This document shows positions 24,223 to 29,568 of a stretch of 29,568 nt of DNA, one piece after another. The position numbers were made by a program, and so were the translations under genes. This stretch comes from JALOOE01 sp964423545. GTDB lineage: Bacteria > Chloroflexota > Anaerolineae > CG2-30-64-16. The stretch lies in contig CAYRFV010000035.1 of assembly GCA_964423545.1 (NCBI GenBank), forward strand, positions 1 to 29,568, read 5' to 3'. The first letter of the stretch is position 1. Each line of letters starts with the position of its first letter. The notes beneath the pieces were generated by a model. It saw nothing but the letters and a program-made list of their open reading frames with translations, was not told where the DNA came from and ran no database searches.

Positions 24223-24792
24223 ATGGAAGATGCAGCGCGAACCGAGGAGTTGCTGGAGTTCTTCAAGGCCCTGGCGGACGCCAGCCGGCTGAAGATTGTC
24301 GGTGTGCTGGCGCAACAGCCCAGCACGGTCGAGCAGTTGGCTGCGATGCTCGATCTGCAACCGTCGACCGTGTCACGACACCTGTCATATCTGGCGCACG
24401 TGGGGCTGGTGAGCGCGCGCCCGGAGGGCTACTACAACGTCTATCGCTTCGAGAGTGGGGCCCTTGAGGCGATGGCGCGACGTCTGCTGGCGCGCGAGAC
24501 GATCCCCGCCGCTGCGGCTGATGTCGATCTGGACGCGTTCGACCGTAAGGTGTTGCGCGACTTCTCCCGGCCGGACGGGAGTCTGAAGACGCTGCCCGCG
24601 CAGCGCAAGAAGCTGGAGGCGGTGCTGCGCCATGCGGTCAGGCTGTTCGAGTTCGATGTGCAGTACTCGGAGAAACAGGTGAACGAGATCCTATCGGCGC
24701 TGCACGAAGATACGGCGACCCTGCGGCGTGAGCTCATCGACTACCGGCTCATGGCGCGCGATCACGGCATCTACTGGCGGGTGAGGGGATGA
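24223..24792 (+). CDS. ArsR-family winged-helix regulator with C-terminal DUF2087 domain
   Basis: The 189-aa protein starts at the ATG at 24223, with AGGGGG five nt upstream; a TTG at 24208 lies inside the operator and is unlikely. Residues about 6-80 are an ArsR winged helix: FFKALADASRLKIVGVL, then the recognition helix DLQPSTVSRHLSYLAHVGLV and wing GYYNVYRF. Residues about 105-189 match the DUF2087 domain: DRKVLRDFSRPDGSLKTLPA, KKLEAVLRHAV, YSEKQVNEIL and LRRELIDYRLMAR. The protein contains no cysteine, so it cannot sense metals through the classical ArsR/SmtB cysteine sites. The signal is unknown. It probably represses itself through the inverted repeat upstream and may also control the divergent recombinase-like gene. 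Confidence 0.93.
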   Translation: MEDAARTEELLEFFKALADASRLKIVGVLAQQPSTVEQLAAMLDLQPSTVSRHLSYLAHVGLVSARPEGYYNVYRFESGALEAMARRLLARETIPAAAADVDLDAFDRKVLRDFSRPDGSLKTLPAQRKKLEAVLRHAVRLFEFDVQYSEKQVNEILSALHEDTATLRRELIDYRLMARDHGIYWRVRG

Positions 24793-24853
24793 GCACTGAG
24801 GCCGCAGCGCCTCCCACGGCTGCCAACGCCCTGTGCGGCTGCTGGCGCCGGTG

Positions 24854-25031
24854 TCAGATCAAGAGATACTCCAGGTGGATGTCATCCGGCTCCAGCGCGT
24901 ACAGCTCCCGATCGATCTCCCTTGCCAGGGTGCAGCCGAGCCGCAGGATGATACACTGCCTCGATCACCTCGCGTCGATCGATCTCCCAGGCGCGCGCCA
25001 CCTCGCTGCGCACCAGGTCACGGATGACCAC
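24854..25031 (-). pseudogene. GNAT acetyltransferase remnant with its middle deleted
   Basis: Two fragments of one protein sit in different frames. From a GTG at 25031, with GGAGG five nt upstream and overlapping the methyltransferase stop, the first reads VIRDLVRSEVARAWEIDRRE and ends VIEAVY, like the N-terminus of GNAT proteins with an AWEIDRxEVIE motif. Immediately after, another frame reads LRLGCTLAREIDRELYALEP then DDIHLEYLLI and stops at 24854, matching the usual C-terminus (FYLRLGC, ALEPEDIHLE). About 100 residues, including the acetyl-CoA loop, are missing at the junction near 24955. The gene was evidently the third member of the icd-methyltransferase operon. The match rests on recalled family sequence, not a search. 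Confidence 0.65.
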
Positions 25032-25794
25032 GGGCGCCTCCAGGCCTATCCGCCGCAAAACGTAGACGCACATAGTCGACCACCCATGTCCCGTCTGGCC
25101 GGAGGAGCGTGGGTCGCAGCATCTCGCGCAGTTCGTCGACAAGGGCCGCACGATCGTCGATCGCCACAGCTGCCAGGAAAGCGCCCGCGAAGGTTTCCAG
25201 CCAGCCGGAGATGTCGCCGGGCTGCGGGGTCGGCCGCGGGAACAGCGCAATGGTGCGCACATGGAAGCCATGCGTCTCCAGCCGGCCACAGTACTCCTCG
25301 ACGGTCGGGTAGTACCACGGGTTGAGGCGATCCGGGTCGATCCCGCGGCGGCCCAGCGCTTTGGACAGCGCGTGCACGATGGCGCGGATATTCCCTGCGC
25401 CGCCGAATTCGCCCACAAAACGTCCGCCCGGCCGCAAGGCGCGGGCGACGCCGGCGATCACGTCATCGGGCCGGCGCATCCAATGGAGCGCCGCGTTGCT
25501 GAACGCGGCATCGAACTCGCAATCGAACGCGAGGGCGTGGCCGTCCATCACCCGAGCATCCAGGCCCAGGCGCAGGGCGGCTGCCACCTGTTGCGGGCTG
25601 CTGTCGACGCCGACCACCTCGCAGCCGAGCGCAGCAAGCCTGGCAGTCAGCGCACCGTCGCCACAGCCCAGGTCGAGAATGCGTTCGCCCGGCTGCGGGG
25701 CCAGCAGTTCCACGACCGGTAGGCCCAGGTCGGAGACGAAGCGGGCGTGGCGAGCGTAGACGTCTGGATCCCAGCTTTGCGTTGAGGTCGTCAT
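25018..25794 (-). CDS. Class I SAM-dependent methyltransferase (type 11, trans-aconitate-methyltransferase-like)
   Basis: The 258-aa protein has SAM motif I in ILDLGCGDGALTARL (39-53), the acidic loop VVGVDSSPQQV, motif IV FDAAFSNAALHWMRRPDDVI and LRPGGRFVGEFGGAGN. This pattern resembles trans-aconitate 2-methyltransferase and related small-acid methyltransferases, which would fit a position directly behind isocitrate dehydrogenase, but the substrate is not proven. It ends naturally after VDYVRLRFAADRP. The ATG at 25794 overlaps the icd stop by four bases (ATGA), so translation is coupled. The frame remains open further upstream inside icd, but that part is out of frame with icd and not real. 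The 225 nt beyond its stop hold the GNAT remnant and nothing else seen. Confidence 0.92.
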   Translation of the reverse strand: MTTSTQSWDPDVYARHARFVSDLGLPVVELLAPQPGERILDLGCGDGALTARLAALGCEVVGVDSSPQQVAAALRLGLDARVMDGHALAFDCEFDAAFSNAALHWMRRPDDVIAGVARALRPGGRFVGEFGGAGNIRAIVHALSKALGRRGIDPDRLNPWYYPTVEEYCGRLETHGFHVRTIALFPRPTPQPGDISGWLETFAGAFLAAVAIDDRAALVDELREMLRPTLLRPDGTWVVDYVRLRFAADRPGGARGHP

Positions 25795-27233
25795 TCTCCC
25801 TGACCCAGCGAGTAGCCCGGCGCGCCGTCGTAGGTGTAGAGGTGCTCGGTCTTGATCACTTCGAGCCCGGCGCCGTCGAGGCGAGCCAGCAGTTCTAGCA
25901 CCTGGCTGACCGGCACGGTTGCCCCCGTCGTGGTGAAACGGCACCGCCAGTGATCGGTGCAGAATGTCTCGGGAATGCCATCGGGATAGACTTTCACCCC
26001 GCGATTGGTGATCATCTTCAGCGCCAAGCCACCGGACGCGACCGCGCTCAGCTTTCCGCCGAGTCGATCCGGGTCGCGTCCGGCCTCATCCCAGTCGAGG
26101 AACACATCGACCCCCACCAGTCGTTTCACCGGCCGGGGCCGGACCGCCGCGCGCACGCGAATACCGCCGGGCCGGTACTGGACCGGCTCCAACTGCCGCG
26201 GGGTTGCGCCCAGGCGCGCAATCACGGCCTCGGTGAATGCGGCCGTGCCCACCTGGCGCCGGCTGAGCCCTTCCCGATAGATGTCCGAGGTGTGGATGCC
26301 GTCCTCCAACGTGCACAACCAGGCATTCTTCACCTGCTGCGCCACCTCCGGTTCGCCCAGATGCACGAGCATCTGTACGGCGGCGACGAGCAGCCCGGAG
26401 GGATTGGCGACCCCCTTGCCCGCGATATCGGGCGCCGAGCCGTGCACTGCTTCGAACATGGCCATTTCGGCGCCGACGTTGGCCGAGCCGGCCAGGCCGA
26501 CCGAGCCGGCGATCTGCGCCGCGATGTCGGAGAGGATGTCGCCATAGAGATTGAGCGTCACGATCACATCGAACCGTTCAGGTTGTGCCGCGAGGCGCGC
26601 TGCGCCGATGTCGATGATCTGGTGCTCACCGGTCAGGTCGGGGTATTCCGGGGCCACCTCGTCAAAGACGCGGTGAAACAGGCCGTCGGTCAGCTTCATG
26701 ATGTTGTCCTTCGTCATGCAGGTGACCTTCCGCCGGCCGTACGCGCGGGCATACTCGAAGGCATAGCGGATGATGCGCTCCGAGCCAGGCCGGGTGATGA
26801 GCTTCAGGGTCTGCGTGACCTCGGGCGTCTGTTGGTGCTCGATGCCGGCGTAGAGATCCTCTTCGTTCTCCCGGATGATCACCACATTGACGCCAGGGTG
26901 CGTCGAAGCCACGAACGGCGAGTAGGATTTCGACTGACGCACATTGGCGAACAGGTTGAGCGTCTTGCGGATGGTGACGTTCAAGCTCTTATAGCCGCCA
27001 CCCTGCGGCGTGGTGATCGGGCCTTTGAGCATGACCTTGTTTCGCCGGATGATATGCCAGGCGTCCTCCGGGATGCCCGATGTGACGCCACGCAGGTAGA
27101 CCGGCTGGCCGACCTCTATGACGTCATAGTCGAGCGGCGCGCGGGCGGCTTGCAGGATTTGCAGCGTCGCCGCAGTGATCTCGGGACCGATGCCGTCGCC
27201 ATGAGCGACAGTAATCCGGTGGTTGGTGGACAT
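25791..27233 (-). CDS. icd: Isocitrate dehydrogenase (NADP-type, long Thermus-like form)
   Basis: The enzyme oxidatively decarboxylates isocitrate to 2-oxoglutarate in the TCA cycle. The 480-aa product starts HRITVAHGDGIGPEITAATL. The substrate loop is KSLNVTIRKTLNLFANVR, with Ser, Asn and Arg positions conserved. IIRENEEDLYAGIEHQ, TCMTKDNIMKLTDG and the metal-binding LYGDILSDIAAQIAGSVGLA follow. GSAPDIAGKGVANPSGLL is the cofactor-binding region. After about residue 335 it carries a ~145-residue C-terminal extension (GGIRVRAAVRPRP onward, TDHWRCRFTTTGA), as in the Thermus thermophilus enzyme, which is longer than the E. coli form. The start ATG at 27233 has GGGAGAGG upstream. The 170 nt before it contain only weak hairpins, such as 27331-27348. 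Confidence 0.95.
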   Translation of the reverse strand: MSTNHRITVAHGDGIGPEITAATLQILQAARAPLDYDVIEVGQPVYLRGVTSGIPEDAWHIIRRNKVMLKGPITTPQGGGYKSLNVTIRKTLNLFANVRQSKSYSPFVASTHPGVNVVIIRENEEDLYAGIEHQQTPEVTQTLKLITRPGSERIIRYAFEYARAYGRRKVTCMTKDNIMKLTDGLFHRVFDEVAPEYPDLTGEHQIIDIGAARLAAQPERFDVIVTLNLYGDILSDIAAQIAGSVGLAGSANVGAEMAMFEAVHGSAPDIAGKGVANPSGLLVAAVQMLVHLGEPEVAQQVKNAWLCTLEDGIHTSDIYREGLSRRQVGTAAFTEAVIARLGATPRQLEPVQYRPGGIRVRAAVRPRPVKRLVGVDVFLDWDEAGRDPDRLGGKLSAVASGGLALKMITNRGVKVYPDGIPETFCTDHWRCRFTTTGATVPVSQVLELLARLDGAGLEVIKTEHLYTYDGAPGYSLGQGE

Positions 27234-27403
27234 CTGAGCCTCTCCCAGCGTGTCGTTTCAGTTCATCCCGGAGACGCCGGGCCGTGCGGCGCTTCTGGGC
27301 CCGGTCTCACCCCTGCTCCATCTCCCCACGCCCCGCATACGAGCGGGGACCCAAAGTCGTCCGGCCGCCAGCACGACAATCGGCTGAGCTGACGACGCCC
27401 AGA

Positions 27404-28300
27404 TCAGCCGCTGCCATAGTCCCAGAACCAGTACGCCAATCCTTTCCAGCGGCCCCAGTCAGCGAACGCCGCTTCGACCTCGGCCGGGCCGATCGCTGCG
27501 CCGCCGTGGAATTCCCTCGAGACGAGGGTCAGCGCCCACGAGTCGATCGGGATCGCGTCATAGTGCCCCAACAGCATCTGCAGATTGGCGGCTGCATAGG
27601 GTCCGACCCCTTTGATAGCGCGCAGCCGTTGTCGTAGCTCACCGGTGGACAGCGGCGCCGTCTTGAGGGTTTCCAGATCGCACGCACCGGATGCGATCCG
27701 CTGCGCCAGTTCCAGCACGTACGGCGCGCGGTACCCGAGCCGGGCCACCCGGCGCAGCGTCTCGACGTCGGTTCCTGCGAGCGCACCCGGCGTTGGGAAT
27801 GCCCGGCGGGGTGGGTCAGGTGAGACCGTGCCGCCGGTGGGGCCGCTGAGCGGAAGCCCGAACAGATCGACCAGCGCCTGCACCATGCGCTTCGTGCCCG
27901 TCCACGTCGTGTTGGTCGTCAGGATCGTCTTGACTACGTCCTCGAAGAGGGTCGGACTGCGCAACAGGCGACCCTGGGCGCGTTCGACCACCTGTGCGAG
28001 CTTCGGCTCATGCTGCGCGGCCGCGTAGAAGAGGGATAGATCCTGGTCGAGGCCGAGCATCCAGCCCGCCATCGCGGCGACCTCGGCTTGCTCCGCATCG
28101 GTCAGCGGATCGCCGCATTCGACTTGCGCGGCGCCTGGCGCCTCCGCCAGACGCAGCTCGGTCACGCGGCCCGTGGACAATCGAGCGATATAGGTCAGGG
28201 CACTGCCGTCACCCGCGAACGGCGCCAGCTGGCGCCAGCCGTGCGAGTCGGCGACCGCGCGAAAGGAGAAGGGTGGACGGGCGGTAAGCAGCTGTTTCAC
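27404..28300 (-). CDS. HhH-GPD DNA glycosylase (OGG/AlkA-like)
   Basis: The 298-aa protein excises damaged bases from DNA. Its C-terminal half has the helix-hairpin-helix RAIKGVGPYAAANLQMLLGH (227-246) and the catalytic Asp253 in IPIDSW. Where bifunctional OGG enzymes have lysine after the GVG turn, this one has Tyr-Ala, so it is probably a monofunctional glycosylase. The N-terminal half is a beta-rich domain like that of AlkA/OGG. The target base is unknown. I start it at the GTG at 28300: GAGGAAAG lies seven nt upstream and the GTG overlaps the kinase stop as GTGA. An ATG at 28333 would extend it into the kinase gene. It is the third gene of an operon that also contains an AlkA-type glycosylase. 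Confidence 0.9.
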   Translation of the reverse strand: MKQLLTARPPFSFRAVADSHGWRQLAPFAGDGSALTYIARLSTGRVTELRLAEAPGAAQVECGDPLTDAEQAEVAAMAGWMLGLDQDLSLFYAAAQHEPKLAQVVERAQGRLLRSPTLFEDVVKTILTTNTTWTGTKRMVQALVDLFGLPLSGPTGGTVSPDPPRRAFPTPGALAGTDVETLRRVARLGYRAPYVLELAQRIASGACDLETLKTAPLSTGELRQRLRAIKGVGPYAAANLQMLLGHYDAIPIDSWALTLVSREFHGGAAIGPAEVEAAFADWGRWKGLAYWFWDYGSG

Positions 28301-28938
28301 AGCGCGTCTTTCCTCAACTCGCTGCAAATCCACGCCGCCACTTGAGTCGCCGTTTCTGTGGGCGAGACGCCGGTCGTATCGCTCAACTCGACCGGCGGGT
28401 TGCCGAAAGCCGCCTCCTCGCAGAACCAGCGGTTAAAGCGCTGCTGCGCGGCGATAGAGGCCGGATCGGCGCAGCCCCGCCACTCCGGCCGCATCCTCAG
28501 CCGCTCGGCCAGCACGGCGTCGTCGCACACCAGCGCCAGGTAGCTCAGGCAGCTGAAGTAGCGCCGGTGGACGCACGGCTCCAGGTTGGCGGGCGCCCCC
28601 ATGCCGGCCCCGAACAGCACCACGGGCCGTCCAGACTGCCCGATGTTCATCGCGATGCGCAGCCACGCCTCGAAGAAGCCGCGGTAGTTCTCATCGGGCT
28701 TGTTGAACTCGGGACGCCAGATGATGTCGCCTTCGAGCAGCACAGCCTCTTCGATGGCGCCCGCCAATGCCTGGCAGATGCTCGATTTGCCCGCACCGCC
28801 CGCACCGGACACGATCAGCAGCGGCAGCATCTTGAACGGATGGCGATGCCCGCACTCCGGGCAGATCGCTTAGGGCCCGGTCGGATCGATGCGTTTGTCG
28901 CGGCGCCACATGCCGCAACGCTGACAGACGTGGAACAT
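28297..28938 (-). pseudogene. Zinc-ribbon P-loop kinase gene interrupted by an in-frame TAA
   Basis: From an ATG at 28938 with GAGG upstream the frame reads MFHVCQRCGMWRRDKRIDPTGP, then TAA (28870-28872), then continues in the same frame as AICPECGHRHPFK and MLPLLIVSGAGGAGKSS. The CxxC pairs on either side of the stop (CQRC, CPEC) would together form a zinc ribbon, so the stop breaks a real domain. The downstream part (177 aa from ATG 28830) has a Walker A GAGGAGKSS and resembles small-molecule or nucleotide kinases of the AAA superfamily. It could be made alone, but that ATG lacks a ribosome-binding site. Its stop overlaps the glycosylase start by four bases. The upstream glycosylase ends 7 nt before. 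The TAA is either a genuine nonsense mutation (TAT or TAC to TAA) or a base-call error. Confidence 0.8.
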
Positions 28939-28945
28939 GGTCGCC

Positions 28946-29568
28946 TCAGCTTGCTCCGGCGCCATTCTTTCTGCCGCTGCTGAGATAGAAGCGCCACAGC
29001 ACGCGCGCGGCGACCGCGCGCCAGGGCCGCCACGGCTCGCCGAGCGCCTCCAGCTCGGCTGGCCGCGGCATGGCGGGCAGGCCAAGCGCATGCCGCGCCG
29101 CGGTCGCCAACGCCAGATCGCCCGCGGGCCAGACGTCGGGCCGGCCCAACGCCATCAACAGGTAGATGTCGGCCGTCCAGCGACCGATCCCCACGACCCT
29201 GGTCAGCGCCGTGCGCACTGCGTCATCGTCCAACGCGCGGAGCGCATCCAGATCCAGGCTGCCGGAAAGGATCGCGGCCGCCAACTCGCGGCCGTAGCGC
29301 GTCTTCTGGCGGCTGAAGCCAGCGACACGGAGAGTGTCGTCGTTCAACTGGAGGAAGCGCTCCGGCGTCAGCGGCGATGCAACCATCAGCAGCCTCTCGA
29401 ACGCGGTCCGGGCCGACGCCAGCGACACCTGCTGCTCCAGAATGATGCGCAGAAGGGTCGGGAAGCCTGGCTCTCTCGCCCACAGCGGCGGCGGGCCGTA
29501 GTCGGCGACGATGCTGGCCAGTCGCGGGTCGCGAGCCGTCAGAGCGGCGAGCGCATGGTGCAGGGTGG
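28946..29568 (-). CDS. DNA-3-methyladenine glycosylase, AlkA type (5' end beyond the window)
   Basis: The frame is open to the right edge, so the N-terminus is missing; 207 residues are visible. The sequence LLRIILEQQVSLASARTAFE is the conserved AlkA/HhH-GPD first core helix, followed by GFSRQKTRYGRELA. The helix-hairpin-helix is RVVGIGRWTADIYLLMALGR, and the catalytic Asp lies in VWPAGDLAL, in the usual position. Such enzymes remove 3-methyladenine and other alkylated bases to start base-excision repair. A GTG at 29428 is an internal codon, not the start. It is the first visible gene of an operon with the zinc-ribbon kinase (7-nt gap) and a second HhH-GPD glycosylase. Confidence 0.92.
   Translation of the reverse strand, partial: TLHHALAALTARDPRLASIVADYGPPPLWAREPGFPTLLRIILEQQVSLASARTAFERLLMVASPLTPERFLQLNDDTLRVAGFSRQKTRYGRELAAAILSGSLDLDALRALDDDAVRTALTRVVGIGRWTADIYLLMALGRPDVWPAGDLALATAARHALGLPAMPRPAELEALGEPWRPWRAVAARVLWRFYLSSGRKNGAGAS

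Noticed and set aside
27331..27348. Hairpin CCCCGC/GCGGGG as a terminator after the glycosylase operon
   Set aside because: Only 6-bp arms and no T-tract follows on either strand.
25950..27392. Plus-strand open frame of 480 codons opposite icd
   Set aside because: Antisense shadow of isocitrate dehydrogenase; no recognisable motifs.
28870..28872. Stop-codon recoding (selenocysteine or pyrrolysine) at the TAA in the kinase gene
   Set aside because: TAA is not the codon used for either; a mutation or base-call error is simpler.

Overview
The window looks like a chromosomal segment of a GC-rich, non-enteric bacterium. The best fit is Chloroflexota (Anaerolineae or Caldilineae-like), at moderate confidence. 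Supporting features are the gene content (a dnaG-rpoD pair, a Thermus-type long isocitrate dehydrogenase, a ComB-family protein, a short-type glucan phosphorylase, an alpha/alpha-toroid protein of the kind common in that phylum) and uniformly GC-rich codon use. Assignment by sequence comparison was not possible here. The exception is the first ~1.1 kb, which is visibly richer in A/T.

Layout. Positions 1-1689 are an accessory tip: an unrecognised 5'-incomplete gene overlapping a HEPN-fold putative RNase, then ~560 nt without a convincing gene, ending exactly at the 3' end of a tRNA-Asn gene, a typical island boundary. From 1690 to 18673 almost everything is on the minus strand. Reading along that strand from 18673: an RluE/RsuA-type pseudouridine synthase, an amidase, an MFS transporter with a possible coupled leader ORF, MsrA, a URO-D/MtaA-like protein, a frameshifted alpha/alpha-toroid gene, a GH2 beta-mannosidase, an EamA transporter, a ComB-GNAT fusion, a truncated and frameshifted cysteine-synthase remnant, a histidine phosphatase and a SAM methyltransferase. 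Then come dnaG-rpoD behind a consensus promoter (TTGACA-N17-TATAAT) and tRNA-Asn behind its own promoter.

At 18.8 kb a divergent promoter region starts the plus-strand pair: glucan phosphorylase, then a membrane-tethered regulator in which a LuxR-type HTH is joined through a Pro/Ala linker and one membrane helix to a six-repeat Kelch propeller. Convergent to it lies a tyrosine-recombinase-like protein that has lost most of its catalytic residues. It is transcribed divergently from a cysteine-free ArsR/DUF2087 regulator. Their shared intergenic region holds two promoters facing apart, three ACGCGT iterons between the -35 boxes, and a 9-bp inverted repeat at the start site of the ArsR gene. This is the most regulation-dense spot in the window.

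The right end is a minus-strand icd-methyltransferase operon whose third gene, a GNAT acetyltransferase, has lost its middle. Next to it is a DNA-repair-like operon: an AlkA-type glycosylase (running off the window), a zinc-ribbon P-loop kinase interrupted by a TAA codon, and a second HhH-GPD glycosylase.

Four genes are visibly broken (cysteine synthase, toroid protein, GNAT, zinc-ribbon kinase). The single-base lesions could be assembly errors; the GNAT internal deletion and the cysteine-synthase truncation are more likely real decay. No CRISPR array, insertion sequence or classical phage module is visible.
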